Below, one piece after another: positions 18,714 to 28,247 of a stretch of DNA of 64,000 nt. The translations under genes were made by a program, and so were the position numbers. Position 1 is the stretch's first letter. Every line of letters begins with the position of its first letter. The notes below the pieces were generated by a model. The model was not told the DNA's origin, ran no database searches, and saw only the letters and a list, made by a program, of their open reading frames with translations. Source of the stretch: Sulfitobacter sp. OXR-159 (GTDB lineage Bacteria; Pseudomonadota; Alphaproteobacteria; Rhodobacterales; Rhodobacteraceae); contig NZ_CP139707.1 of assembly GCF_034377145.1 (NCBI RefSeq), positions 1,807,001 to 1,871,000 of the forward strand, written 5' to 3'.

Positions 18714-19552
18714 GTGCAATCGACAACCTTCCGCCGCTGCGCGAGGTGATCAACACCCACGAACTGGCCGCGCGGAAATCGCTCGGCCAGAACTTCCTGC
18801 TGGACCTGAACCTCACGGCCAAAATCGCGCGGCAAGCGGGGGATATGGCCGATTGCGACGTGCTGGAAATCGGCCCCGGCCCCGGTGGCCTCACCCGTGG
18901 GCTGCTGGCCGAGGGCGCGCGGCACGTGCTGGCGATCGAGAAGGACCGCCGCTGCCTGCCCGCGCTGGCCGAGGTCGCAGAACATTACCCCGGTCGCCTG
19001 ACGGTGATCGAAGGCGACGCGCTGGAGATCGACCCGCTGAACCATCTGACCCCGCCGATCCGCGTGGCCGCCAACCTGCCCTATAACGTCGGGACCGAAT
19101 TGCTGGTGCGTTGGCTCACCCCGGCTGAGTGGCCGCCGTTTTGGGAAAGCCTGACGCTGATGTTCCAACGCGAAGTGGCCGAGCGGATCGTCGCGACGCC
19201 CGGCTCCAAAGCATACGGGCGGCTGGCCGTGCTGGCCCAGTGGCGCAGTGATGCGCGGATCGTCATGCAATTGCCGCCGGGGGCTTTCACACCGCCGCCA
19301 AAGGTCTCGTCGAGCGTGGTGCATCTGACCGCCCTGCCCGAGCCGCGATATCCGGCTGATCCCGCCGTGCTCAGCCGCGTGGTCGCGATGGCGTTCAATC
19401 AACGTCGCAAGATGCTGCGCTCGGCCCTCAAGGGCGCCGCGCCGGATATCGAAGATCGCCTTCACGCCGCCGGACTGAAACCCACCGACCGGGCCGAGCA
19501 GGTGCCGCTAGAGGGCTTCTGCGCCCTTGCCCGTGAAATCGCCAAGGGGTGA
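18710..19552 (+). CDS. rsmA: 16S rRNA dimethyladenosine transferase RsmA (KsgA)
   Basis: Dimethylates two adjacent adenosines in the 3' hairpin of 16S rRNA; loss gives kasugamycin resistance in known bacteria. 280 aa. The SAM site is shown by [10 protein letters not shown] and [14 protein letters not shown], the catalytic [11 protein letters not shown] motif is present, and the C-terminal small domain contains [14 protein letters not shown]. The ATG at 18710 overlaps the pdxA TGA. Confidence 0.97.
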   Translation: MSAIDNLPPLREVINTHELAARKSLGQNFLLDLNLTAKIARQAGDMADCDVLEIGPGPGGLTRGLLAEGARHVLAIEKDRRCLPALAEVAEHYPGRLTVIEGDALEIDPLNHLTPPIRVAANLPYNVGTELLVRWLTPAEWPPFWESLTLMFQREVAERIVATPGSKAYGRLAVLAQWRSDARIVMQLPPGAFTPPPKVSSSVVHLTALPEPRYPADPAVLSRVVAMAFNQRRKMLRSALKGAAPDIEDRLHAAGLKPTDRAEQVPLEGFCALAREIAKG

Positions 19553-19554
19553 AA

Positions 19555-20133
19555 ATGTTCTACCGTCTATTGCTCGTCTGCACGCTGCTGCTGACGCTTT
19601 CCGCCTGTGCCTTGCCCCGCAACGGGCCACCACCACTGGGGACTGAGGCCGATATTTCGGCGCTGACCCGTGCCATTACAGAACTCTCGCCCAGTGTGGA
19701 CCCGGCAGAGGCCGCCCGTGCAGCGCGGATCGCCTACCGTCATACCCATGAGCTGGCGATTGCCTATCAAATCACCGACCCGCCGCTGATTCATAACGTG
19801 AAGGTCAACAACGGCAGCAAACCACGGGGCCTGTGTTGGCATTGGGCAGAGGATCTGGAGAAACGGCTGCTGGCCGAAGGTTTCGCCACGCTCGACATGC
19901 ACCGCGCCATCGCCAATGGCGACTCGCGGATACTGCTGGATCATTCGACGGCCATCATCTCGGCGGCGGGTGCCCAGATGGAGGCAGGGCTTGTACTTGA
20001 TCCATGGCGGCAGGGCGGCGAGTTGTTCTGGTCGCCGGTCATGAGCGACCCGCGCTACGACTGGGAGCCGCGTGAAGAAGTGCTGCGGCGTAACGGGCGT
20101 GTCAGATATGTGCAGGCGGGGATGGAAGGGTAA
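19555..20133 (+). CDS. Predicted lipoprotein, unknown function
   Basis: About 192 aa. The N-terminus FYRLLLVCTLLLTLSACALP is a signal peptide with lipobox LSAC, so the mature protein starts with acylated Cys. The rest shows no named domain to me but has distinct segments: ARIAYRHTHELAIAYQI, GLCWHWAEDLEKRLL and ILLDHSTAIISAAG. The Cys-Trp-His and HST elements recall a Cys/His hydrolase-like arrangement, which is only a guess. An ATG at 19555 with AAGGGG 5 nt upstream is preferred over the GTG at 19549. Last gene of the lptF operon, closed by a terminator. Confidence 0.8.
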   Translation: MFYRLLLVCTLLLTLSACALPRNGPPPLGTEADISALTRAITELSPSVDPAEAARAARIAYRHTHELAIAYQITDPPLIHNVKVNNGSKPRGLCWHWAEDLEKRLLAEGFATLDMHRAIANGDSRILLDHSTAIISAAGAQMEAGLVLDPWRQGGELFWSPVMSDPRYDWEPREEVLRRNGRVRYVQAGMEG

Positions 20134-20166
20134 GCCCACTCCGCGCGCCCTACCAATGGCCCACAC

Positions 20167-20196
20167 GAAAAAGCCCCGCAATTTGCGGGGCTTTTG
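20167..20196. terminator. Bidirectional Rho-independent terminator
   Basis: AAAAAGCCCCGC-AATTT-GCGGGGCTTTTG, a perfect GC-rich stem with A-run before and T-run after, so it works on both strands. It closes the lipoprotein gene on plus and the DUF4167 gene on minus, whose stop codon borders it. Confidence 0.88.
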
Positions 20197-20826
20197 TTAT
20201 TCTGCGGCTTTGGCGGTGTCGTTACCGTCGCCATCGCTGCCATTGTCCTGCGGCTGTGCCTCTGCCGCTTTCGGCTTGGGCTTGCGACGCGGAGCGCGTT
20301 TCGGCTTGGGCTTGCTCTCGGGCGTGTCGACCAGCGTGCTCTCTTCGCTGTTCGCCTCGGCCTCGGCTTGCTGCTGAGCGGGCTCTTGCTCGGGCTGTTT
20401 CTCCGCTTTTGGCTGATCGCCTTGCGGTTGGTTTCCCTGAGACTGATTGCCCTGAGGTTGATTTCCGCCCTGCTGCGCCTCGCGCTCCTGACGCTCTGCG
20501 CGCTCGCGATCCCGCTCAGCTTGGCGCTCACGGTTCTGGCGCTCTTGCTCTTCGCGGCGCTGATCCACCTCGCGCTGCGCTTCGCTCAGCAGACGCAGAT
20601 AATGCTCGGCGTGCTGTTGAAAGTTCTCGGCCGCAACACGGTCATTGCTCAACTGTGCATCGCGGGCCAGCTGGTTGTATTTCTCGATAACCTGCTGCGG
20701 CGTGCCGCGCACCTTACCCTCGGGGCCGGAGCTGTCAAAAACACGGTTGACGACATTGCCGCCGCCACCTTGCGACGAGCGTTTGCGGTTATTCTTCGAC
20801 CGGGAGCGTGATCTGGGAGAATTCAT
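20197..20826 (-). CDS. DUF4167 domain protein
   Basis: A 209 aa protein. The N-terminal 85 residues match DUF4167: a basic RSRSKNNRKR start, then VVNRVFDSSGPEGKVRGTPQ and a helix ending HAEHYLRLLSEA. The rest is a charged, low-complexity tail with Gln/Asn/Pro/Gly repeats (QPQGNQSQGNQPQGDQP) and a basic KPKPKRAPRRKPKPK end. The basic ends suggest nucleic-acid binding, which is inference. The family is alphaproteobacterial and uncharacterised. Confidence 0.88.
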   Translation of the reverse strand: MNSPRSRSRSKNNRKRSSQGGGGNVVNRVFDSSGPEGKVRGTPQQVIEKYNQLARDAQLSNDRVAAENFQQHAEHYLRLLSEAQREVDQRREEQERQNRERQAERDRERAERQEREAQQGGNQPQGNQSQGNQPQGDQPKAEKQPEQEPAQQQAEAEANSEESTLVDTPESKPKPKRAPRRKPKPKAAEAQPQDNGSDGDGNDTAKAAE

Positions 20827-21035
20827 GGAATGATGTCAGCCTTGTGTGCTGTGTGTCGTTCACCGGGGGGTGCAAAGCACGTCTTGAACCCGGCCTAAGC
20901 GATATGTTGGGCATAGTGCCGCGCGGGACCGCCTATGGCATCCACCGCTGCAACACCCCTGACTAACCATGCCAGACAGGCTTGGGCAAGAAGAAACTGC
21001 CGTTTGGCCTGCCAAATGGCGGATTTTTCGCGATT

Positions 21036-21878
21036 TCACGCCGGTTTATCGGCTGAAACGACCCTTGGCCGCCCATCCAGATCATGTGCCAGCGTCACCC
21101 GTCCCCAGCCGGCGGCGGCAAAAATTTCCTGCACCGCTTCGCCTTGTTGCCAGCCGATTTCGACCATGACCCGGCCTTGGGGCGTGAGATAGCCCTGCGC
21201 CTCGGCAGCGATAATGCGATAGATGCTCAGCCCGTCCTGCCCATCGGTCAGCGCCATCTCAGGCTCGTGCTGACGCAATTCTGGAGAGACCGCCGCCATT
21301 TCATCGGCAGCCAGATAGGGTGGGTTCGACAAGATCAGATCAAAGCGCCCATCAACGGCGCTGAACCAATCGGATTGACGGATGTCGGCCCGTTCGGCCA
21401 CCCCATGCTGCACCGCATTGGCGCTGGCCTGAAGGCAAGCGGCTTCGGAAAGGTCAACGCCCAGCCCCGTCGCGCGCGCCCTCTCGGCCAGCAGGGTGAC
21501 GAGGATACAACCCGACCCGGTGCCAAGGTCCAGAATGCGGGTAAAATCATTGCCGAGGGCCAGATCAATCAGGGTTTCCGTCTCAGGTCGCGGGTCAAGC
21601 ACATCGCGGCTGATCGCAAAGTCGCGGCCATAGAATGCCCGCCGTCCAATGAGTTGTGAGACCGGCACCCTCACGGCCCGCAGAGCGATGAGTTGCTCAA
21701 AGCGTTCGGCCACTTCGGGGGCGATTTCCTCGGGCGCGATCAGGGTCACGCGGGCGGCATCCACGGCGGCGGCATGGGCCAACAAAAGCCGCGCATCCCG
21801 CGCCGGATCGGGCACGCCCGCCGCCCGGAGCCGCCCGGCCGCGGCGGCCATGGCTTGGGCCGCGGTCTGGGGGCTCAC
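21036..21878 (-). CDS. prmC: Peptide chain release factor N5-glutamine methyltransferase
   Basis: Methylates the Gln of the GGQ motif in release factors, raising termination efficiency. 280 aa. An N-terminal helical domain is followed by the SAM-binding fold ([18 protein letters not shown]) and the catalytic [17 protein letters not shown] motif. It begins with GTG that overlaps the prfA stop (GTGA), placing it with its own substrate RF1. Confidence 0.96.
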   Translation of the reverse strand: MSPQTAAQAMAAAAGRLRAAGVPDPARDARLLLAHAAAVDAARVTLIAPEEIAPEVAERFEQLIALRAVRVPVSQLIGRRAFYGRDFAISRDVLDPRPETETLIDLALGNDFTRILDLGTGSGCILVTLLAERARATGLGVDLSEAACLQASANAVQHGVAERADIRQSDWFSAVDGRFDLILSNPPYLAADEMAAVSPELRQHEPEMALTDGQDGLSIYRIIAAEAQGYLTPQGRVMVEIGWQQGEAVQEIFAAAGWGRVTLAHDLDGRPRVVSADKPA

Positions 21879-22930
21879 CCCTCCATCTCCGACAGTTGCC
21901 GCGCTTGGGCGTCGGCGGTCAGCGCATCGACGATCTCATCCAGATCGCCCTGCATCACGGCCTCAAGCCGGTACAGAGTGAGGTTGATCCGGTGATCGGT
22001 CATCCGCCCTTGGGGGAAGTTGTAGGTCCGGATGCGCTCGGACCGGTCGCCCGTGCCCACCTGCGCCGCGCGGTCGGCGGACCGTGCGCTGTCGATCCGG
22101 CTGCGCTCCATGTCATAGAGCCGCGCTTTGAGCACCTGCATTGCCTTGTCGCGGTTGCGGTGCTGGGATTTCTCGGATGAGGTCACCACGATCCCAGTTG
22201 GGATATGGGTGATGCGCACGGCGGAATCGGTGGTATTAACGTGCTGGCCGCCCGCACCCGAGGAGCGCATTGTATCGATCCGCAGGTCATTGGCGTTGAT
22301 CTCGATATCCACGTCCTCGGCTTCGGGCAGCACCGCCACGGTGGCTGCCGAGGTATGAATGCGCCCGCCGCTTTCGGTCGAGGGCACGCGCTGCACGCGG
22401 TGCACGCCGCTTTCGAACTTCAGCCGGGCAAAAACGTTCTGGCCGGTGATATGGGCCACGACTTCTTTGACGCCGCCCAACTCGGTCATCTGGCTTTCGA
22501 TAAGGTCAAATCCCCAGCCGCGCGCTTCGGCATAGCGCTGGTACATGCGCAGCAGATCGCCTGCGAACAAAGCGGCCTCATCGCCGCCAGTGCCGGGGCG
22601 GATCTCCAACATCGCGGGCTTCGCATCGGCGGAATCGCGCGGCAGAAGCGCCAGTTGCAACCCCTGCTCCACCTCCGGCAGACGTGCCCGCAGACGCGGC
22701 AGTTCTTCGCGGGCAAGCTCGGCCATCTCGGGGTCTTTCAGCATCAACTCGGCTTCTTCAAGGTCGCGCTGAAGCTGCTGGTAAAGATCAATTTGATCCA
22801 CCACCGGCTTGAGATCGCTGTATTCCTTGGCGAGGGCTGCAAAATCGGCCCCATCGGAGCCCGCAGACATGCTGGCCTCCAGAAACTGGAAGCGTTGCGA
22901 GATTTGCGCGAGGCGGTGCATCGGGATCAT
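21875..22930 (-). CDS. prfA: Peptide chain release factor 1
   Basis: RF1 releases peptides at UAA and UAG. 351 aa. The catalytic loop [20 protein letters not shown] carries GGQ. The codon-recognition region lies in the segment before, where [13 protein letters not shown] and related strands are seen. The start ATG at 22930 has AGGA upstream; another in-frame ATG is three codons on. First gene of the prfA-prmC pair. Confidence 0.97.
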   Translation of the reverse strand: MIPMHRLAQISQRFQFLEASMSAGSDGADFAALAKEYSDLKPVVDQIDLYQQLQRDLEEAELMLKDPEMAELAREELPRLRARLPEVEQGLQLALLPRDSADAKPAMLEIRPGTGGDEAALFAGDLLRMYQRYAEARGWGFDLIESQMTELGGVKEVVAHITGQNVFARLKFESGVHRVQRVPSTESGGRIHTSAATVAVLPEAEDVDIEINANDLRIDTMRSSGAGGQHVNTTDSAVRITHIPTGIVVTSSEKSQHRNRDKAMQVLKARLYDMERSRIDSARSADRAAQVGTGDRSERIRTYNFPQGRMTDHRINLTLYRLEAVMQGDLDEIVDALTADAQARQLSEMEG

Positions 22931-22990
22931 GAGGTTCCTGTCGCTTATGCAAATGCTTTGGTCAAGAGGCGGCTTATGCTATCATGGGCT

Positions 22991-23290
22991 ATGAAACGCA
23001 TCATGCCGCTCACTTGCCTTGTGGCCCTGACGGCTCTGCACCCTGCCCTTGCGGATGTCAAAGCGCCGGGCGGGAAGACGATTGATTGCTATTGCACCAA
23101 CAGCACCGGCGCCCGTGTGGAACTGGGTGAAACCATCTGCCTGCAGGTCGGTGGCCGCATGTTCATGGCCCAGTGCCAGATGTCGCTCAACGTGCCGATG
23201 TGGCGCGAGGTGCAGCAAGGCTGCCTGTCATCGCGCCTCAACCTGAGCGAGCCAAGCATTGACCCGCTTGGCGTTGACACCCAGATCTGA
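22991..23290 (+). CDS. Small secreted cysteine-containing protein, unknown
   Basis: About 99 aa. The signal peptide KRIMPLTCLVALTALHPALA is followed by a mature part with five Cys: DCYC, ETICLQVGG, MAQCQMS and QQGC. The pattern suggests disulfides in the periplasm. Function unknown; related small proteins occur in Rhodobacteraceae as far as I remember. ATG 22991 is chosen for the classic signal peptide, but ATG 22976 has a better placed AAGAGG. Its last 63 bp overlap the convergent DUF1499 gene. Confidence 0.72.
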   Translation: MKRIMPLTCLVALTALHPALADVKAPGGKTIDCYCTNSTGARVELGETICLQVGGRMFMAQCQMSLNVPMWREVQQGCLSSRLNLSEPSIDPLGVDTQI

Positions 23291-23662
23291 CCGGCCAAAG
23301 CGAGAGCGGCCATAGACCTCAACGTAGCGCGGATTAGCGCCATAGACGCCGATGGTGGTGAAATCTGGATAGCCCATCAATTTGGTGCGGGTGACATAGG
23401 TGACCTGCCCCTCGGCCAGTGATCCGGCGACGACCTCTGTACGCGGGGTCTGCATGATGGCACGGTCAAGCTGCGCCAAGGTCTCTTGCCCGTCGCCGTC
23501 AACGGGTGCGCGCCAGATATAGCTGTTGGTGCCTTGGGTCTTACCCATCTTTTGCCCTTCGGCCTGCGCATGCCAACGCCCGGTGTCGATGGGCGCAAGG
23601 CGGACATAGGCCACCAAGGCGACGAGGGCGATCACGATGATCCAGAACAGCATTTTAAGCAC
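23228..23662 (-). CDS. DUF1499 family membrane-anchored protein
   Basis: 144 aa with one N-terminal transmembrane helix (about 4-22). The following DUF1499-like domain has TEVVAGSLAEGQVTYVTRTK, GYPDFTTIGVYGANPRYVEV and YGRSRFGRSDLGVN. The family is of unknown function and probably faces the periplasm. Its 3' end overlaps the end of the convergent small secreted protein gene. It is 96 bp after the start of speB on the same strand. Confidence 0.85.
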   Translation of the reverse strand: MLKMLFWIIVIALVALVAYVRLAPIDTGRWHAQAEGQKMGKTQGTNSYIWRAPVDGDGQETLAQLDRAIMQTPRTEVVAGSLAEGQVTYVTRTKLMGYPDFTTIGVYGANPRYVEVYGRSRFGRSDLGVNAKRVNAWLAQVEAR

Positions 23663-23758
23663 CTTTCGAAGGTCGGCGATTTGAGGCGACGCAGGTGGTC
23701 GCGGTGAGGTGGGCGGCCCCCCAGCCTGAGGGCCGCCCGATGATGTTGTGGCCTTCGC

Positions 23759-24724
23759 TCACGCGGTTCTCATGCGGTGGCCCAGCAACGACAGAATCTC
23801 GGTTGCGACATGCGCGCCCGCGATCGCTGTGGCCCCAGTGGTGTCGAAGGGCGGAGAGACCTCAACCACGTCGCCGCCCATGATGTTGATCCCGGCCAGA
23901 TCGCGCAGCATGATCGAGGTCTGCGCCGAGGTCAGCCCGCCCCAGACCGGTGTGCCGGTGCCGGGGGCAAAGGCCGGATCAAGCGCGTCAATGTCGAAGG
24001 TCAGATAACAAGGCCGATCGCCGAGGATTTCCTTGATCTTGGCCACGGTCGCCTGCGGCCCTTTCTCATGCACCTCACGTGCGTCAATGATGTTGACGCC
24101 CATTGTGTCCTCATTGGTGGTGCGGATGCCGACCTGCACGCTGGTCGACGGGTCGACGATGCCGGACTTCACAGCCTTGTAGAACATTGTCCCGTGATCG
24201 ATCCGGTCCATGTCGTCATCAGCCCATGTATCCGTGTGAGCGTCGAACTGTAACAGGCTGATTGGCCCGTATTTTTCGGCATAGGCCTTGAGGATCGGGA
24301 AGGAGATATAGTGATCCCCGCCCAGCACGACCGAGGCCGCACCGGCATCCAGAATGGTCTTGATATGCGCGGTGAGTGCCGCCGGAAACTGGCTGACATG
24401 GCCATAGTCGAAAGCCAGATCGCCATAGTCCGCGATGACGAATTCGCTCAGCACGTCAAAGTCCCAGCCATAGGGCGCGTCGGGCGCTTGCAGCGCGCTT
24501 GCCTCGCGGATGGCGCGGGGGCCAAGGCGGGTGCCGGGGCGGTTGGTGACGGCCTGATCAAAAGGCACGCCGGTTACCGCGATGTCCACACCGGTCAGAT
24601 CCTTGGTGTATTTACGTCGCAGGAAAGAGGTCGCCCCGCCAAAGGTCAACTCATAGCTCGGCCCTTTGAGGTCCTCGCGGGTAAAGGCCATATCCATCTG
24701 TTTGGCCGCGTCTTCCAGTGCCAT
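23759..24724 (-). CDS. speB: Agmatinase (arginase/ureohydrolase family)
   Basis: 321 aa Mn-dependent ureohydrolase. The three metal motifs are present: GGDHYISFP, QFDAHTDTW and TFDIDALDPAFAPGTGTP. PGTRLGPRAIRE near the N-terminus fits the agmatinase side of the family (agmatine to putrescine and urea). Guanidinobutyrase or related activity cannot be excluded. It shares one base with the stop of the upstream M20 gene, so the two are cotranscribed. Confidence 0.9.
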   Translation of the reverse strand: MALEDAAKQMDMAFTREDLKGPSYELTFGGATSFLRRKYTKDLTGVDIAVTGVPFDQAVTNRPGTRLGPRAIREASALQAPDAPYGWDFDVLSEFVIADYGDLAFDYGHVSQFPAALTAHIKTILDAGAASVVLGGDHYISFPILKAYAEKYGPISLLQFDAHTDTWADDDMDRIDHGTMFYKAVKSGIVDPSTSVQVGIRTTNEDTMGVNIIDAREVHEKGPQATVAKIKEILGDRPCYLTFDIDALDPAFAPGTGTPVWGGLTSAQTSIMLRDLAGINIMGGDVVEVSPPFDTTGATAIAGAHVATEILSLLGHRMRTA

Positions 24725-25893
24725 TACTTGCCTCCTGCTGGCTGTGCCCGCTCAACGATACGGGCGAAAAAGGATGCGCCGAGCGGCGCGATCTCGTCGT
24801 TGAAGTCGTATTCCGGATGGTGCAGCCCCGCGCCCTTACCGGTCCCGAGAAACAGATAGGCACCGGGGCGTTTTTCAAGCATAAAGCTGAAATCTTCCGC
24901 GCCCATTTCGCGGCCATAGTCGCCATGCACGCGGTCCGCGCCCACCACTTCGCTTGCCGCCGCGATGGCGGTTTCGGTCTTGGCGGGATCGTTGACCGTG
25001 GCGGGATAGCCGACCTCATAGACAAGCTCGGCTGAAACGTCATAGCTTGCCGCCTGCCCGTCCACGATTTGCTGCATGCGGCGCATCACCATCTCCTGCA
25101 CCTCGCGGTCAAAGGTGCGCACGGTTCCGTTGATATAGGCGGTCTCTGGAATGATGTTATCGGCGCTGCCGGTGTGGATTTGCGTGACCGAGACCACCAA
25201 ATCCTGCGAGGCGAGATGATTGCGGCTGACGATGGTCTGGATCGCCGTGGCGATGCCGCAGGCCGCCACCACAGGATCGCGGGTGTCATGGGGCATCGCG
25301 CCATGGCCGCCTTTGCCCTTTATGTGAATGTGAAACTCGTCCACCGCTGCCATGAACGGCCCCGGGGTGGTGAAAAACGCACCTTCGTCCAACCCGGGCA
25401 TGTTGTGGATGCCGTAGACCTGCGCGATGTCGAACCGCTCCATGATGCCTTCGTCGACCATAATACCAGCGCCGCCGCTGGCCTCCTCAGCAGGTTGAAA
25501 GATCAGCGCCACTCGGCCCAAGAAATTGCGTGTTTCGGCCAAATAACGCGCGGCCCCCAGCAACATCGTGGTATGCCCGTCATGTCCGCAGGCGTGCATT
25601 TTGCCCATGCGGGTGCTAGCGTAGTCCTTGCCCGTCGCTTCATGTATGGGCAGGGCATCCATATCGGCGCGCAGGCCGATCGTCGGCCCTGCGCCCTGCC
25701 CGTTGACGATGGCAACCAGACCGGTTGTCGCGATGCCTTCGTGCAGTTCATCGACGCCAAATTCCCGCAGCCGTTCGGCGACAAAGGCCGCCGTCTCATG
25801 ACATTCCAGATCCAACTCAGGGATGCTATGCAAATGGCGCCGCCACGCTGTCATATCCTCCGCAAAGGCATTGATGCGGTTTACCACGGGCAT
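24724..25893 (-). CDS. M20 family amidohydrolase (hippurate hydrolase-like)
   Basis: 389 aa metallopeptidase of the M20D type. Motifs are LRADMDALPIHEATG, MHACGHDGHTTMLLGAA and a catalytic Glu in IFQPAEEASGGAGIMVDEG, with the dimerisation domain around GKGGHGAMPHDTRDPV. Members remove acyl groups from amino acids, hippurate or auxin conjugates. Coupling with agmatinase suggests a role in breakdown of acylated amino acids or polyamines, which is inference. Confidence 0.9.
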   Translation of the reverse strand: MPVVNRINAFAEDMTAWRRHLHSIPELDLECHETAAFVAERLREFGVDELHEGIATTGLVAIVNGQGAGPTIGLRADMDALPIHEATGKDYASTRMGKMHACGHDGHTTMLLGAARYLAETRNFLGRVALIFQPAEEASGGAGIMVDEGIMERFDIAQVYGIHNMPGLDEGAFFTTPGPFMAAVDEFHIHIKGKGGHGAMPHDTRDPVVAACGIATAIQTIVSRNHLASQDLVVSVTQIHTGSADNIIPETAYINGTVRTFDREVQEMVMRRMQQIVDGQAASYDVSAELVYEVGYPATVNDPAKTETAIAAASEVVGADRVHGDYGREMGAEDFSFMLEKRPGAYLFLGTGKGAGLHHPEYDFNDEIAPLGASFFARIVERAQPAGGK

Positions 25894-25957
25894 GGGCTGG
25901 ACTCCTTGGGGTTGGTTTGGTCAGGGTGCATCTGACACCAGACATACGGGGCCTGCA

Positions 25958-26782
25958 ATGCCGGACAACACAAAAGCCGATCTCATTCACGATTCCGATG
26001 CTGGCATTGAACGGCTGCTTGAAATCATGCGCCGCCTGCGTGATCCCGACACCGGCTGCCCCTGGGATATCGAACAGGATTTCGACAGCATCGCCCCCTA
26101 CACCATTGAAGAGGCTTATGAAGTTGCCGATGCCATTGCCCGTCGCGATTGGGCGGAACTTGAGGGCGAACTGGGCGATCTGCTGCTGCAATCGGTCTAT
26201 CACACGGCCATGGGCGAAGAAGCGGGGCATTTCTCCTTTCAATCTGTGGTGCGCAACATCAGCGATAAGATGGTGGCGCGCCACCCGCATGTCTTTGGCG
26301 ACGAATCTCGCGACAAAAGTGCCGAACAGCAGACCGCCGACTGGGAAAAGATCAAAGCCGCAGAGCGCGCTGGCAAAGCACAGGGTGGCACGCTGGACGG
26401 GGTGGCGATTGGCTTGCCTGCTCTGTTGCGCGCAATGAAGCTGCAAAAACGTGCAGCGCGGGTCGGCTTTGATTGGCCCGAGACGACACAGGTGCTGGAC
26501 AAAATCACCGAAGAGGCCGCCGAATTGGTCGAGGCGAAGGACCAGCTCAGCCAAGCCGAGGTTGAGGAGGAATACGGCGATCTTCTCTTTGTCATGGCCA
26601 ATCTGGGCCGCCACCTTGGGCTCGACCCCGAAGCCGCTCTGCGCGCCGCCAATGCCAAATTCACCCGGCGTTTCGAGGGCATTGAGGCCCGGCTCGCGGC
26701 CATGGGCAAAACCCCGCAAGACAGTGATCTAGCCGAGATGGATGCGCTTTGGGATGCGGTGAAACTGGCGGAACGCGGCTAA
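25958..26782 (+). CDS. mazG: Nucleoside triphosphate pyrophosphohydrolase MazG
   Basis: 274 aa, with two tandem MazG all-alpha domains as in E. coli MazG. The first contains CPWDIEQDFDSIAPYTIEEAYEV and GELGDLLLQSVYHT, the second EEAAELVEAKDQLSQAEVEEEYGDLLF. The EExxE metal sites are visible in both. It hydrolyses NTPs, with roles in removing aberrant nucleotides and in the stringent response. The ATG at 25958 is the family start; upstream open frame has no homology. Confidence 0.95.
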   Translation: MPDNTKADLIHDSDAGIERLLEIMRRLRDPDTGCPWDIEQDFDSIAPYTIEEAYEVADAIARRDWAELEGELGDLLLQSVYHTAMGEEAGHFSFQSVVRNISDKMVARHPHVFGDESRDKSAEQQTADWEKIKAAERAGKAQGGTLDGVAIGLPALLRAMKLQKRAARVGFDWPETTQVLDKITEEAAELVEAKDQLSQAEVEEEYGDLLFVMANLGRHLGLDPEAALRAANAKFTRRFEGIEARLAAMGKTPQDSDLAEMDALWDAVKLAERG

Positions 26783-26859
26783 TCGCCGGGCCTGCGGCTG
26801 GACAAAGACATGAGCCTCCGGCAAGGCTCTGCCCCAAGCAATTTGACGAAAGTAAGCCC

Positions 26860-27801
26860 ATGACCCCGCGCAAAATCATTATCGATACCGACCCCGGACA
26901 GGACGACGCCGTCGCGATCCTCCTTGCGCTGGCCAGCCCCGAAGAGATCGACGTTCTGGGCATCACCTGTGTTGCGGGCAACGTGCCGCTGGAACTGACC
27001 TCGAAAAACGCGCGCATCGTCTGCGAATTGGCGGGGCACCGGGATGTAAAGGTCCTTGCCGGTTGCGACCGCCCGCTGGGCCGTGACTTGGTGACGGCAG
27101 AACATGTGCACGGCAAGACCGGCCTTGATGGCCCCGACCTGCCCGACCCCACCATGCCGCTGGCCGAGGGGCATGGCGTCGATTTCATCATCGAACAGCT
27201 CCGCGCCCATCCCGCAGGCAGCGTGACCCTCTGCCCCTTGGGCCCGCTCACCAATATCGCAACCGCCCTGCAAAAGGCGCCCGATATCGCCGAAAAGGTG
27301 CAAGAGATCGTGCTGATGGGCGGCGGCTATTTCGAAGGGGGTAACATCACCCCCACGGCAGAGTTCAACATTTACGTTGACCCGCATGCTGCTGATATCG
27401 TGTTTAAATCTGGAATTCCCATCGTCGTGATGCCGCTTGACGTGACTCACAAGGCACTGGTCACCAAACCACGCAACGATGCCTTCCGCGCGATTGGCAC
27501 GCCGGTGGGCGTCGCCGTGGCCGAAATGACCGATTTCTTCGAGCGGTTCGACAAGGAAAAATACGGCTCCGAAGGCGCGCCGCTGCACGACCCCTGTGTG
27601 ACCGCCTATTTGATCAACCCCGACCTTTTCAAAGGCCGCCATATCAACGTCGAGATCGAGACCCAGTCAGAGCTGACCATGGGCATGACCGTGGCCGACT
27701 GGTGGGGCGTGACCGACCGTGCGCCCAACGCACTTTTCGTAGGCGACCTTGACGCCGACGGGTTCTTTGCCCTGCTTACCGAAAGGCTGGCCCGTCTATG
27801 A
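26860..27801 (+). CDS. Inosine-uridine preferring nucleoside hydrolase
   Basis: 313 aa. The calcium-binding signature DTDPGQDDAVAILLAL is at the N-terminus, TLCPLGPLTNIATAL and VLMGGGYFEGGNITPTAEFN follow, and the C-terminal LHDPCVTAYLI supplies the last Asp. The enzyme cleaves ribonucleosides to base and ribose for salvage. The exact specificity (IU, CU or purine) is not readable. Followed with a 4 nt overlap by a GNAT gene. Confidence 0.92.
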   Translation: MTPRKIIIDTDPGQDDAVAILLALASPEEIDVLGITCVAGNVPLELTSKNARIVCELAGHRDVKVLAGCDRPLGRDLVTAEHVHGKTGLDGPDLPDPTMPLAEGHGVDFIIEQLRAHPAGSVTLCPLGPLTNIATALQKAPDIAEKVQEIVLMGGGYFEGGNITPTAEFNIYVDPHAADIVFKSGIPIVVMPLDVTHKALVTKPRNDAFRAIGTPVGVAVAEMTDFFERFDKEKYGSEGAPLHDPCVTAYLINPDLFKGRHINVEIETQSELTMGMTVADWWGVTDRAPNALFVGDLDADGFFALLTERLARL

Positions 27802-28247
27802 GCGCACATCTCACCCTCGGCGCGCCTGAGCATCTTGATAAATTAGTCGGGCTGGTCACGGCCTTTCACGCCGAAGCGGGCATTGAGATGACCGATGAGC
27901 AGCGCCGCAACGGATTGGCGCCGCTGCTGGAGGGGATCCCCCATGGGGCCGCCTATCTGATCGGCCCGCCCCGCGCGCCGATTGGCTATGTGGTGATCTG
28001 TTTCGGCTGGTCGGTTGAATTCGGCGGGCTGGACGCCATCATTGATGAAATCTACGTCCGTCCCGGCGTGCGGGGGCGCGGTATCGCCTCGGAAGCGCTG
28101 ATCGCTTTGCCACGGGCGCTTGCCGCGGGCGGGTTGCGCGCCATTCATCTTGAGGTGGACCGCACCAATAAAGCGGCGCTCAAAGTCTATACCCGTGCGG
28201 GCTTCCGCCCCCGCGAGGATTACATGCTTATGTCTCGGAAACTGTGA
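27798..28247 (+). CDS. GNAT family N-acetyltransferase
   Basis: 149 aa. The acetyl-CoA loop is VRPGVRGRGIASEAL and the C-terminal VDRTNKAALKVYTRAGFRPREDYMLM is typical of GNAT motif B. The substrate is unknown. The ATG overlaps the nucleoside hydrolase stop and its own stop overlaps the selO start (TGATG), making a three-gene translationally coupled set. Confidence 0.9.
   Translation: MSAHLTLGAPEHLDKLVGLVTAFHAEAGIEMTDEQRRNGLAPLLEGIPHGAAYLIGPPRAPIGYVVICFGWSVEFGGLDAIIDEIYVRPGVRGRGIASEALIALPRALAAGGLRAIHLEVDRTNKAALKVYTRAGFRPREDYMLMSRKL

Noticed and set aside
20390-20480. Short tandem repeat-like stretch
   Set aside because: Encodes the QGNQ-type low-complexity part of the DUF4167 protein; not an independent element.
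22205-22975. Upstream extension of the small secreted protein frame
   Set aside because: This part is antisense to prfA. Only the segment from 22976 or 22991 has a signal peptide and start signals.
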